Below the pieces are notes generated by a model. It was given only the letters and a program-made list of their open reading frames with translations, did no database searches and had not been told where the DNA came from. Shown here in pieces: positions 43,949 through 53,135 of a stretch of DNA of 64,000 bases. Each line of letters opens with the position of its first letter. The stretch's first letter is position 1. Source of the stretch: JAISFI01 sp031553775. GTDB lineage: Bacteria; Bacteroidota; Bacteroidia; Bacteroidales; Azobacteroidaceae. The DNA is taken from contig JAVBLA010000040.1 in the NCBI GenBank assembly GCA_031553775.1, positions 1 through 64,000 on the forward strand, written 5' to 3'. The position numbers and the translations under genes are program-made.

Positions 43949-45388
43949 TTATTTAATGCCGGTTTGTTTCCTTTTTCTGCATTCAAATAAAACAAAAGCA
44001 GACACACATGCAAAGATAATAATTAATTTTACAAATAAATTCAGATCAGGCGGAATTAACAGGGAGAGAGAAAAGCTGACGAGAAGAAAAGAAAAAATCC
44101 CGAGTGAAAATTTGAAAGATAATGGTTCCGGAAGATTTTTTTGTAAAACGATCCAATGATAAATCATGTTAATGATGCTGGCGATAATAAATGAAACAGA
44201 AAGAGCTTCTGCCCCGTATTTTGACCCGATCCATATTATCGGAGTAGAAACCAACGCATAAAAGACAGACAAAATACTCAGTAGTTTTTGCTTATCGGAA
44301 CTTCCCAGGATAGTACCGATAAAGCAGAAAAGAGCAAAAAATACCAGATACCAGCATTGATACGCCATCACATATCCGGTTTGTCTGTATTCTTCGCCAT
44401 AAATCAAAAAGACCACTTCATTCCTGAATAATGCTACGGCAAAAGCCAATACAATGCCTGCGATGGTTATTAAAGAAAAGATTGACTTTACTTGTGTTTG
44501 ATATTTTTTCTTGTCTTCAGTAAATAATTTCGATAAATGAGGAAATAACACCGACATTGTGGTTGCTATAACTAATGTCATGGGTTGTAACAGTTTATTA
44601 GCGGTATTGTAGAATGCGACTTGCTCTTCTCCTGCATTGACATCCAGAAACAATACCGGGAACTGGTTTGAGATCATGGAGCACAAAGCCAGTATATAAA
44701 ACGGGATTCCTTGTAAGAATAAGGACTTCAAATGGTCTCTTCTGGGTTCCTGCCTGATATTTCCGGTAAAAAGCTTCTTTTTAATAAGAGCGATGTATAA
44801 AAGGATCGCTTTAAAAAATTGGCTGACAATGTAAATTGCGAATACATTTCTGACAGTAAAGGATTGTTCCGGCAATAACCAGAAAACAATCAACAAAAGG
44901 AAGCTGGTCAATACGTTGATGTATCCCGTAAAGTCCATTTGTTCCATTCCTAAGGCAATATTCTGAAATTCGTCTATGATGCAAAAGGAAAGAAGGCTGA
45001 GTATCAATAACAATATGGTAAAATATTCAGGGGGAGAAGAGACGATAAAAAGCTGGTATATGACCAAAAAAGCTGTAGCACAAAAAAATCCTATACTTTT
45101 CAGGATAAAAGAAGAGAAAAAAAAGTCTTTAGAATAAGTCCGGTTCCTGGCAATGGAACGTATCACTACGTTTTGCAACCCTAAGGAGGCAATAACCAGG
45201 AATGTAACAACGATAGCCGATAATACACCATATTGGCCAAATGAAGCGGGCGACATAACCCGGGCCAACCGGATATTGATTATCATTCCGATAAGGAGTC
45301 CCACACCATTGCAAATGCTTAAGACAGAAATATTTCTGATAACACCATGTTGTGTCACCTTTTTGTAAAAAGCGCCAATGTCAATCAT
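43949..45388 (-). CDS. Wzx-like repeat-unit flippase
   Basis: 479 residues with about 12-14 hydrophobic segments. The N-terminal helices carry NISVLSICNGVGLLIGMIINIRLARVMSPASFGQYGVLSA (about 18-58), the signature of the polysaccharide transport/MATE-like family (PF01943). It moves the lipid-linked repeat unit across the inner membrane for Wzy. Stop codon overlaps the start of nothing downstream, but its own start overlaps the preceding gene's stop by 4 bases. Confidence 0.9.
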   Translation of the reverse strand: MIDIGAFYKKVTQHGVIRNISVLSICNGVGLLIGMIINIRLARVMSPASFGQYGVLSAIVVTFLVIASLGLQNVVIRSIARNRTYSKDFFFSSFILKSIGFFCATAFLVIYQLFIVSSPPEYFTILLLILSLLSFCIIDEFQNIALGMEQMDFTGYINVLTSFLLLIVFWLLPEQSFTVRNVFAIYIVSQFFKAILLYIALIKKKLFTGNIRQEPRRDHLKSLFLQGIPFYILALCSMISNQFPVLFLDVNAGEEQVAFYNTANKLLQPMTLVIATTMSVLFPHLSKLFTEDKKKYQTQVKSIFSLITIAGIVLAFAVALFRNEVVFLIYGEEYRQTGYVMAYQCWYLVFFALFCFIGTILGSSDKQKLLSILSVFYALVSTPIIWIGSKYGAEALSVSFIIASIINMIYHWIVLQKNLPEPLSFKFSLGIFSFLLVSFSLSLLIPPDLNLFVKLIIIFACVSAFVLFECRKRKQTGIK

Positions 45389-46566
45389 GCATACCTTTCA
45401 TCTTGCAGAAATCCGTAAAAGTCTTTTTTTATTTTTTTATTCCGTCTAATCACACCCAACATGACTCTTAATCTAAAAATCATTTTCAGTACAAAATTAT
45501 TGGGAGAGTCATCTCCGGATATACGGTGTGTTTGTGTTACCAGGTAATTGTCTCTAAAGAATGTCAACAGAGATCCATGGGAATAGAGCCGTTCACTTAA
45601 ATCCACATCTTCCATTTCTCCCCAGTGCAGGTTCGGATTTAATAATACTTCCTCTATAATATGTTTCTTTATTATCAGTGCCCCTCCATTTACATAAATA
45701 TGTTTACTCCAATCCGTATAACTCATTTCTTTCGCACTACTATGTTCAAACAGCGTGATGTCGTGAAAGATTTCCATCCAGTCCTGGATTCTTCTGAGAC
45801 GGGAAGATTCATCTAATATTCTCATGCACATCTGATCGAAATAATTTCCATGCTCGATCATTTTACTGTACCATTGATCATGAAAAGAGATCCGGTCGTG
45901 TATGATAACGAGATTATTATACCGGGCCTGTTGAATGATGCGATTTTTCTTTTTTGAGATTGGAGTTCTGACATCATTATATAAGTCGGAATCATCCAGA
46001 ACTTTTACATACTCAGGCAGAGATGAAGAAGGACTGGGGCCACAAATTAATATCTCATATACAGGAATATTGAAATTTTTTATTTGATGTATGATATTCA
46101 ATATTCTGTCATTTTTCCTTCCGTCGCTAACAATTCCAAAACTCCATCTGTCAATGTGATCATCCGGGGGTAAAGACGACTTGTCTTTCACAAGGCTTAT
46201 TCTTAAAACAGAGCCTTCTGTTTCCATCCGTACCAGCCTGAAACGATTTTTGAAACAAAGAGAAACTTCATTCATCAGGTAAGATTGTGGTCTAAGGGGG
46301 TAACCGGCAGCGTCGAAACTTACTTTATAAAAAAAGATTTCAAAGGTTCCTCCAACAGCCAACAGCCAATCTGCAACTTTCAGTACATACCTGATGTATC
46401 TGGTTGTTTCCAGTATGCCCTTTGTCTGAACTTTTTTTGCGCTTTCAGTTGCTATTATAGATTTGGTAAAAAGAGGTTTACATGGATGAAGATCATTTTC
46501 ATTCAATAGAATATCTCCAGGTTTAGAGATATAATTAACGGCAGAGTGATAAAGAAAAATATCCAT
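45385..46566 (-). CDS. GT-A glycosyltransferase with a short unrelated N-terminal domain
   Basis: 393 residues. From about 140 the protein reads as a GT-A transferase: WSFGIVSDGRKNDRILNIIHQIKNFNIPVYEILICGP, then NLVIIHDRISFHDQWYSKM at about 217-235, and YVNGGALIIKKHIIEEVLLNPNLHWGEMEDVDLSERLY at about 290-328, whose GEMEDVDL block is the donor/acceptor motif of GT7/GT27-like enzymes. The first 140 residues look like the last part of a methyltransferase-type or other alpha/beta domain (IRYVLKVADWLLAVGGTFEIFF), suggesting a fusion or remnant. Substrates unknown. Confidence 0.65.
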   Translation of the reverse strand: MDIFLYHSAVNYISKPGDILLNENDLHPCKPLFTKSIIATESAKKVQTKGILETTRYIRYVLKVADWLLAVGGTFEIFFYKVSFDAAGYPLRPQSYLMNEVSLCFKNRFRLVRMETEGSVLRISLVKDKSSLPPDDHIDRWSFGIVSDGRKNDRILNIIHQIKNFNIPVYEILICGPSPSSSLPEYVKVLDDSDLYNDVRTPISKKKNRIIQQARYNNLVIIHDRISFHDQWYSKMIEHGNYFDQMCMRILDESSRLRRIQDWMEIFHDITLFEHSSAKEMSYTDWSKHIYVNGGALIIKKHIIEEVLLNPNLHWGEMEDVDLSERLYSHGSLLTFFRDNYLVTQTHRISGDDSPNNFVLKMIFRLRVMLGVIRRNKKIKKDFYGFLQDERYA

Positions 46567-46574
46567 GTAATTCG

Positions 46575-47300
46575 TTAAATAGATTTTTTTAAAAAATCAT
46601 AATATTCGTTAGGTATCCCACAAAAATCAACTTCATTTTTGTCAATTAGCTGGATGTGTATTTGCTTATTTTCAGCGATCAACGTGTTATATAAAGGAGC
46701 CACATAATACTCTTTCAATGAGATCTCTTTTTTATTTTCAGTCAAGAAAGCGTATCTGAATAAAGATGCAGATTTAAAAAAGTACAGGCCTGTTGAGCAA
46801 TAATTGGATATCTGAATTTTTTCTGCAGTTTCTGTTACACGGGTAGAATCAGGGCTTTGGGTTTTCGCATAGGACCAGTTTGGACCTTCCCCCCAAAAGA
46901 CCTCTAAATATCCATCCCATTCCTTTGTCTGTTCGGGGATACTATAATTTTTCCGGAATGTATCAATATTGAAAATAATAATGGGTTCTGTATCATCAAT
47001 ACCAGCTTCCTCTAATCCGAGAAATACGGTTTCAGCCTGCCCTTTAGTAGGTTTATCCAAAATAACGATATCGAAATTCCGGATACCCAGGGTTTGACAT
47101 TCTTTTTGTATAAATAGTTTGGTGTCATAAATATCCCTGGCGATGAATAAAAACCTGCAAGTCTCAAAATATTGCTCGAATCCTGACAACGAAAGATTAA
47201 AAAGACTTTTGTTCTTTATATACAACATATATTTAGGCAGGTTGAATCCTGCATCAATAAAACGTTGGCTTAATCCTGCCATAGGTATTACTATTGTCAT
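46575..47300 (-). CDS. Sugar-phosphate-type nucleotidyltransferase
   Basis: 241 residues. The start TIVIPMAGLSQRFIDAGFNLPKYMLYIKNKSLF at about 2-34 is the NTP-transferase signature: a G-x-x-x-R loop and a Pro-Lys pair. IIIFNIDTF at about 107-115 holds the metal-binding Asp. It would join a phosphorylated sugar or small alcohol to a nucleotide. It overlaps the next upstream gene by 4 bases, and that gene has its own nucleotidyltransferase-like domain. No sugar specificity can be read. Confidence 0.75.
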   Translation of the reverse strand: MTIVIPMAGLSQRFIDAGFNLPKYMLYIKNKSLFNLSLSGFEQYFETCRFLFIARDIYDTKLFIQKECQTLGIRNFDIVILDKPTKGQAETVFLGLEEAGIDDTEPIIIFNIDTFRKNYSIPEQTKEWDGYLEVFWGEGPNWSYAKTQSPDSTRVTETAEKIQISNYCSTGLYFFKSASLFRYAFLTENKKEISLKEYYVAPLYNTLIAENKQIHIQLIDKNEVDFCGIPNEYYDFLKKSI

Positions 47301-48862
47301 ACATTTACAGATTTAGTTGTTTTAAGCTCCGTATATAAGCGGAATGAATTTGCCAGCATAGCCTTTTGCCTCAAAGGATTATCGCAATGAAGGGGAAGCA
47401 TCGATAAAAATAGCTGTATCAGTATCGGATATGTACAGGCTTCTTCCAAAGACAAACCTCCGAAGCGGCTATTCCTGAAAAGGTTCTGTACCTTTTGAAT
47501 TACATCGCTTGTATTGAACGAGAATTGAATATCATATTCACTCTTTTCAGAATAATTGAAGTATCCTGTGATAATGAAGTCATACAGCCCGATCACCGAA
47601 TGTGCCAATTTTGCAATATCATACCGGAAATCACCATAGATAGTTTGGTTTTCCTGGAAATCAATACCCCTGGGGTCAATTACCTTGATAGATTGCGTTT
47701 TAAAATTGTACAGAATATTGCTAAAACAAAAATCGCCGTGAATAATAGTATGGAAACTATCCGGAGGGCATGTAATAAGTTCATCTGTTTCTTTCACCAA
47801 CTGATTCAGGGAAGGCATCTTTGTTCCATTAAAAATCCATTCTCTATCCAGATCCACCTGATTCTTTATGGCAAAATCAGATAATCTTTTCATCGTTTTT
47901 TCAGTGTGCGATTTATTGCTGTTTTTTGAGAAGGATATATCAAAAGGGGCTTTATTCCGGTAGCATTCTTTCATGAACTGATTGCAGGCATGAAGAATAT
48001 TTTCCCAAACAAAATATTGATTTTTGCCGAAAACAAACAGTTCGGCCAGTGTACTGAGGTAGAAATATTCGATTTGATAAAAGGCATAATTTCCTTTTAT
48101 CCCGAAATCCCAAATGCCTGGAGTATAGCGCTTAAAAGGTAGAGGTAATTTTGTAAACCAGTTGGCTTCTCCTAAGATCTTTTTTTTGTCCTTGCTAAAT
48201 TTTGTGGCCGTAAACGCATCTATTTCCAGATTATTAAATGTTCTCTGAGTTGTTAAACACGATTTGGATCTGTAATAGGTATTCGAATGTCCGAAATCGA
48301 ACCATGAATCAACCAGGATTTCTTTAATCTTAACTTTCTTTTTGTACTTCAGTGTTGCCTCTACAAAATCATAAGATGCTTTTGTAAGCGATTCTAAAAA
48401 AATATCCTGCCTGGCAAATGAAAAAAAACCGGCATATACCATATCTTCTCCGTTTATGTCTGCAGAAATAGCCCAGGAATAATTATCCGAAGCTTTTCCT
48501 ACGATGTACATATCATAATCTGAAAGTAAGCGGAAGAATAGGGTGTCTCCGTGTAGAATTCTTAACGGATTTTGGAATTTTCCGATTAACTTTAGAACAT
48601 GAGCGACAGATTCTCCCAGAGAAAATTTTTCAGGAACATATACGATCGTCACATTTTGCTCCTGAATATATAATAAATCTTCTTCTGACGGTGTAAAACC
48701 TTCCGGCAAAGAAAGGATTACCTCATCATCTACAGAAAACGCCAGTTCCAGTTGATGTCTGAAAAGCCGTTTATTTTGCAACGGAAGAAAAGAGGGGGGG
48801 ATTTTTCCGAATTCCGTATGCAAATCACTGGTAATATATGCTGCTGATGTTATTAAAAACAT
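47297..48862 (-). CDS. Nucleotidyltransferase-like/APH-kinase fusion protein
   Basis: 521 residues. Domain 1 (about 1-210) follows the NTP-transferase fold (FLPLQNKRLFRHQLELAFSVDDEVILSLPEGF, then LRILHGDTLFF at about 98-108), but its N-terminal loop (TSAAYITSDLHTEFGKIPPSF) lacks the usual Gly-x-Gly-x-Arg. Domain 2 (about 250-521) is an aminoglycoside-phosphotransferase/choline-kinase-like kinase: HTIIHGDFCFSNILYN at about 365-380 (catalytic HGDxxxxN) and IKVIDPRG with the Asp of the DFG equivalent, then GDFRYDIAKLAHS. It could phosphorylate and then activate a small alcohol or sugar for a side group. Neighbours are a HAD protein (10-base overlap) and a second nucleotidyltransferase. Confidence 0.7.
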   Translation of the reverse strand: MFLITSAAYITSDLHTEFGKIPPSFLPLQNKRLFRHQLELAFSVDDEVILSLPEGFTPSEEDLLYIQEQNVTIVYVPEKFSLGESVAHVLKLIGKFQNPLRILHGDTLFFRLLSDYDMYIVGKASDNYSWAISADINGEDMVYAGFFSFARQDIFLESLTKASYDFVEATLKYKKKVKIKEILVDSWFDFGHSNTYYRSKSCLTTQRTFNNLEIDAFTATKFSKDKKKILGEANWFTKLPLPFKRYTPGIWDFGIKGNYAFYQIEYFYLSTLAELFVFGKNQYFVWENILHACNQFMKECYRNKAPFDISFSKNSNKSHTEKTMKRLSDFAIKNQVDLDREWIFNGTKMPSLNQLVKETDELITCPPDSFHTIIHGDFCFSNILYNFKTQSIKVIDPRGIDFQENQTIYGDFRYDIAKLAHSVIGLYDFIITGYFNYSEKSEYDIQFSFNTSDVIQKVQNLFRNSRFGGLSLEEACTYPILIQLFLSMLPLHCDNPLRQKAMLANSFRLYTELKTTKSVNV

Positions 48863-49242
48863 GAAACTGCATCTTTTTCTTTTTTCAGTAAATCGCGAAT
48901 TTCTTCGTATGACATGTTTATAAATTCCGAAGGCCTGATTGCCTTATCGTCGACATAAAAACCATCAAATCCACACCAGGGTTTCCCTACATATACTTCA
49001 TCGAAAGGTATGTCATATTTACGAAGCCAATCAATGATATTAGGTAGGGTAAATATGTTGATTTTTCCTACATTGGATTCGTAAGTGCGCATATTCCGGC
49101 TGGAATAAATTACAATTTCAAATCCTTCTGCTTTATATTCTTTCAGTTTTTCTATTGTTTGGAAGACCGGCTTGCTATTGATATAGTCGCCTTTTATCGT
49201 AACAGATATTGTATCATCCAAATCTACAATTAGTCTTTTCAT
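48853..49242 (-). CDS. Small HAD-superfamily phosphatase
   Basis: 129 residues. Motif I RLIVDLDDTIS at about 3-13, motif II IVIYSSRNM at about 43-51, and motif IV GFYVDDKAI at about 92-100 are present; Lys80-ish lies in VYVGKPWCGFDG. It is too short for GmhB and belongs to the capless class found in capsule loci of Gram-negatives, where members dephosphorylate small sugar phosphates or alcohol phosphates. It overlaps both neighbours (4 and 10 bases) so it is co-translated with the nucleotidyltransferase-kinase. Confidence 0.8.
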   Translation of the reverse strand: MKRLIVDLDDTISVTIKGDYINSKPVFQTIEKLKEYKAEGFEIVIYSSRNMRTYESNVGKINIFTLPNIIDWLRKYDIPFDEVYVGKPWCGFDGFYVDDKAIRPSEFINMSYEEIRDLLKKEKDAVSCF

Positions 49243-50636
49243 GTTGATTTCAAATTAAGAGTATTTCCTTTTTTTACTATACTTTGCAAGGCAAAATAAA
49301 TACCTACAAAAAGTCCGAATTCAATCTGTTGATATCCATAAGTTAATTCCCAGGATATATAAAATATACGGTATGTGATCATTGTTATAAAATAGGCCTG
49401 AAGCGCTAAAATAATTAATGCTTCATTTTTATACAAACCTGAATCGATTGAATTCTTTATAACATTTTTAAGCTTTAGCGGGATAATTGCGAAGAACCGG
49501 CTATAATAAATAATCATGCCAATTATTCCAAATGCAGACAAGGTTCCTAATATGGGATAATCTACATATCCATACATCTCTTCATTTTGGTATGACCATA
49601 AAAGATGTAAACCGGCTCCGGTTAACGGATTATTATTGAATAATCCCAATAATATAGGCATCTGAAAGAGAAACCGGGCTTCTGCGGAACTATCTGAGGA
49701 TCCACCCATAAAAGAATTGATGGTCCATTGATACAAATTCACATATTGACCTAACGAGGACGAAAATAGACTCAATACAACGAATAGGAATATGGCAGCA
49801 ATCGATGCTCTTTTGATAAGCTTTGACAGATTAATATACTTTGATATTAAAAACAAACTGGTAAGAATTCCCATGAATACATAAAAAATTGCCAATCTGT
49901 AAATAGCAAAAATGATCACCAAATAAGCAAAAACACCTACTCCAATCAATAGCATTTTGTTCTTTTTGCTGATTGTCATGAAAAGAACTGCTGGAATCAG
50001 ATATGCAAAGACTATCACAAATTGCCTGATATCGTACATAAATCGGAACATATTGATATTGACATCCTCATCTGCCCGATAACTTTTCCGGATATTTATC
50101 CATCCCAAATTGAAAAGCATGTTCGCATAGTAAATAATTAGAAATAGGATAGCAGATGTGATGAGAAGTCTGAAAAATGTATGCCTGTATCGTAGGGTAA
50201 TATAATATGCCGGTATGAAAACTAAAAAACCTCCATAAAAATACAAATACTGTAATGATTGGGTAACCGTTACTCCTTTCCATAATAAGTTTATGAAAAA
50301 CACATAAACAAAAAACAAAGCAGATGCAGCAAGAATGAATTTTACCTTGGGTTGTTCTTTAATTATGGATAAGTCGCCTTTTTCTCTGATTACTGGAGCC
50401 ATCATTGCCAATATAGGAACCCAGGCATCCCATGTAAACAAAGGACCTATCGTTAAATTGATAGAATAAAGGAAGGCAAATACAAAAGAATAGACAGAAC
50501 TCCTGACAAATAGAAGAAGATAGATAGAGATAAAAACAAAAAAACTTAATAAACTAACATCAAAACCTCTACAAACATATAATAAAATTATGCCAGTAAA
50601 TAATAATAAATCATTTGTCAATCTGGCTATATTCAT
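49239..50636 (-). CDS. Wzy-like polysaccharide polymerase
   Basis: 465 residues with about 11-12 hydrophobic segments and a longer outward loop after about 285 (QYVNLYQWTINSFMGGSSDSSAEARFLFQMPILLGLF) followed by NNPLTGAGLHLLWSYQNEEMYGYVDYPILGTLSAFG, the O-antigen ligase/polymerase pattern (GxG, H and Tyr in the loop). It links repeat units at the periplasmic face. The order wzc-wzy fits a Wzx/Wzy pathway. A ligase role is the alternative. Confidence 0.8.
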   Translation of the reverse strand: MNIARLTNDLLLFTGIILLYVCRGFDVSLLSFFVFISIYLLLFVRSSVYSFVFAFLYSINLTIGPLFTWDAWVPILAMMAPVIREKGDLSIIKEQPKVKFILAASALFFVYVFFINLLWKGVTVTQSLQYLYFYGGFLVFIPAYYITLRYRHTFFRLLITSAILFLIIYYANMLFNLGWINIRKSYRADEDVNINMFRFMYDIRQFVIVFAYLIPAVLFMTISKKNKMLLIGVGVFAYLVIIFAIYRLAIFYVFMGILTSLFLISKYINLSKLIKRASIAAIFLFVVLSLFSSSLGQYVNLYQWTINSFMGGSSDSSAEARFLFQMPILLGLFNNNPLTGAGLHLLWSYQNEEMYGYVDYPILGTLSAFGIIGMIIYYSRFFAIIPLKLKNVIKNSIDSGLYKNEALIILALQAYFITMITYRIFYISWELTYGYQQIEFGLFVGIYFALQSIVKKGNTLNLKST

Positions 50637-50668
50637 AGGGAAAGTAGTGTTTAATACAGTTGGGTTTA

Positions 50669-53011
50669 TTATTTTGTTCTACCATATCCATATCCGTAAC
50701 CTCCATTTTTGGCCTTCAGATCGATATCGTTTGCAATTACATATAGATTTTTCAGCTTTCCGTTTCGCTTGATTGAGTTGAGGTATCTGACAGAATCTTT
50801 GTGGGCATGACCAATTCTTACAACATATAAATTGACGTCTGCCAATCTATTCAGTAAAAATGTATCCGATACCATACCGATGGGTGCCGTATCTACAATG
50901 ATGTAGTCGTACATTTTTCGAAAATCGGCAAACAAATCATCCAGGCGGGAGCTCATCAGCAACTCATTCGGATTAGGTGGAATTGGGCCTGCCTGTACAA
51001 TATCCAAATACGGATTTACTTTTGACTGTTGAATAATATCTGTAGTTTTTAGAGACGAATCTATCAAGAAATTGGTAATACCTTTTCCTGTTGGTGCTTC
51101 CAAATAATCTCCCAAACGGGGGTTTCTGATATCCAGTCCTACCACCAATATTTTTTTCTCAATCAAAGCCAGACTTAAAGCCAGATTGATACTGATAAAT
51201 GTCTTTCCTTCACCGGAAACTGTAGAAGTAAGCAAGATTACTTTTTGCGAGTTGTCTCGCAGTACAAATGTCAGATTTGTCCTTAATAGCCGGAATAATT
51301 CGACGGAAGATGTTGTTTCGTGCGGTTTTACAACAATTTTTTCCTGTTTTTCACTTTTGCAGATTTCTCCAATTATTTCTACTTGTGACAGGGCTTCCAG
51401 TTCTTCTTTAGAATCCAGTTCGGTCTTCAGCAATTTTTTTGTATAGAAAAATGCAAATGGAACAAAAACTCCCAGGCATAAAAACATCAAAGCAATTGCT
51501 TTCTTTTTGGGAGCTACCGGCAATAATCCGGGCATCGGTTCATCAATGATTCTGGCTTTTGGAGCGGAAGAGGCCAGGTTCAGGTTTGTTTCTTCTCTTT
51601 TTTGTAATAGAAAAGTATATACAGCGTTCCTGATGCTTTGTTGTCTAACTATTTCAACAAATTCTCTTTCCTGACGGGGAATGCTTTTAATTTTACTATT
51701 GGCAAGCCAGTCCTGGCGCTTAACATCATCCAGCATAATTTGTATGCTTTGGGAAATATTATCGATATTCCCCAGAATATTTTCCCGCATGGAAACGAGT
51801 TGAGCGTCTACTAATTGAGTCCCTGGGTTTATTTCTGTAGCGGCATTTTTTAATCGGTTCCTTTCTGCCAATAGTTCATTATATTTTACGATAATTCCCA
51901 CTAAACCCCGGTCTTCAATACCAATGGTAGGAATCAGGTTATCTTTATTCTTGGGATTGGCAATATATTCTTTAATGTATTTGATCATATTTAATTGAAT
52001 CTCCGCCTCAACTGCTTTTCCTTCGTACTCAAGCAGTTTCCCCTGGTTGATTTTTATTTCTGAAGCAAAATCCGTAAATTGGTTAAGCTGCTTGTAATTT
52101 TGAACTTCCTGCTCTACCATTTTAATCTCTTCTTCAATTTTGATTAGCCTGTCTTTCACAAAATCAGCAGTTAAAGTAGCGATCAGGTTTTTATCTTCAA
52201 TAGCATCTTTATTGAAATTTTCAATCATTTTATTCAATAAATCCTGCGACCATCTCACATTATCTGTTGTAGTATATAAAGCGATTATTGTTGTCTTTTT
52301 GCTTGTGGCTTCTGCAGAAATTTCCTTTTTCAGAGAAATAGCCACGACATTCGGGTTCGAGATTGTAATATCGACGGTTTTGAATTGGTTTTTTTTCGTG
52401 ATAGCGTAAAGTGGATTTTTATCGATTGCCACATCAATAGATGGTGTTTTAATGTTAGCCGGAAAATTTTGGACAATCGTTTCAAATTTAGTTTTATAAT
52501 ACTTTCCTTTTATTTTATATGTTCCGTCTTTTTGGGGTTTTATTGTAAGGCTTATGGGTCTTTTTATCGTATCTACCTGTAGAGAATCAACATGAACAAG
52601 GTAAGGCAAAACCGGATAAGGATTAATCTTTTTTAAACCGACTCTCATAGTCATGGAAATGTACATATTTAAATCTAATACACTTCTTTTCATGATTCTC
52701 CGGGTGTTGAATATCTCTACTTCATTGTCAATGTTTTTGCTTCCCATCATGGATCCTAAATCACTCAAATTAGCCGCCATGGATACTGCCGAGGAGGAAG
52801 ACATTTTTTTCTCGTCTTCCCGCAAAAGGACCTTTGCATCAACAAGATATTTTGAATTCGTAGAAAGAACATAATATGCACCTATAGATAAAAAAAGAAA
52901 AACACTTAAAGCAAACCACTTCCAGTTTTTTGTAAATATTTTTATAAGGTCAGCAATGTTGATTAGTTCCTCATTTTTGTCTGATTGATTGCGTATTTCT
53001 TTGTTTTCCAT
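50669..53011 (-). CDS. Wzc-like polysaccharide co-polymerase with tyrosine kinase domain
   Basis: 780 residues. A Wzz domain with a first membrane span at about 30-50 (KWFALSVFLFLSIGAYYVL), a long coiled-coil periplasmic part with GNVR-type end (RQEREFVEIVRQQSIRNAVYTFLLQKREET), a second span at about 510-530, and a cytoplasmic BY-kinase with Walker A LTSTVSGEGKTFISINLAL at about 594-612, A' LVVGLDIRNPRLGDYL and Walker B YDYIIVDTAPIGMVSDTF. The C-terminus GGYGYGYGRTK is Tyr-rich, as is usual for autophosphorylated tails. It controls chain length and links the polymerase to the Wza-like exporter. First gene of the operon after a 124-base AT-rich gap. Confidence 0.95.
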   Translation of the reverse strand: MENKEIRNQSDKNEELINIADLIKIFTKNWKWFALSVFLFLSIGAYYVLSTNSKYLVDAKVLLREDEKKMSSSSAVSMAANLSDLGSMMGSKNIDNEVEIFNTRRIMKRSVLDLNMYISMTMRVGLKKINPYPVLPYLVHVDSLQVDTIKRPISLTIKPQKDGTYKIKGKYYKTKFETIVQNFPANIKTPSIDVAIDKNPLYAITKKNQFKTVDITISNPNVVAISLKKEISAEATSKKTTIIALYTTTDNVRWSQDLLNKMIENFNKDAIEDKNLIATLTADFVKDRLIKIEEEIKMVEQEVQNYKQLNQFTDFASEIKINQGKLLEYEGKAVEAEIQLNMIKYIKEYIANPKNKDNLIPTIGIEDRGLVGIIVKYNELLAERNRLKNAATEINPGTQLVDAQLVSMRENILGNIDNISQSIQIMLDDVKRQDWLANSKIKSIPRQEREFVEIVRQQSIRNAVYTFLLQKREETNLNLASSAPKARIIDEPMPGLLPVAPKKKAIALMFLCLGVFVPFAFFYTKKLLKTELDSKEELEALSQVEIIGEICKSEKQEKIVVKPHETTSSVELFRLLRTNLTFVLRDNSQKVILLTSTVSGEGKTFISINLALSLALIEKKILVVGLDIRNPRLGDYLEAPTGKGITNFLIDSSLKTTDIIQQSKVNPYLDIVQAGPIPPNPNELLMSSRLDDLFADFRKMYDYIIVDTAPIGMVSDTFLLNRLADVNLYVVRIGHAHKDSVRYLNSIKRNGKLKNLYVIANDIDLKAKNGGYGYGYGRTK

Positions 53012-53135
53012 ATTCTCAATTAATATTCTTGGAATTTTATATAATCAATATTTCAACTGTTATAATAACCGAACAAAAGATAAATTATTGTACTCTTTCG
53101 GTAAATTTCTTGTATATTTTTCAAAAGGGGAGGAG

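Noticed and set aside
48853..49242. GmhB (heptose bisphosphate phosphatase)
   Set aside because: Too short (129 residues) and lacks the usual GmhB zinc-binding cysteines.
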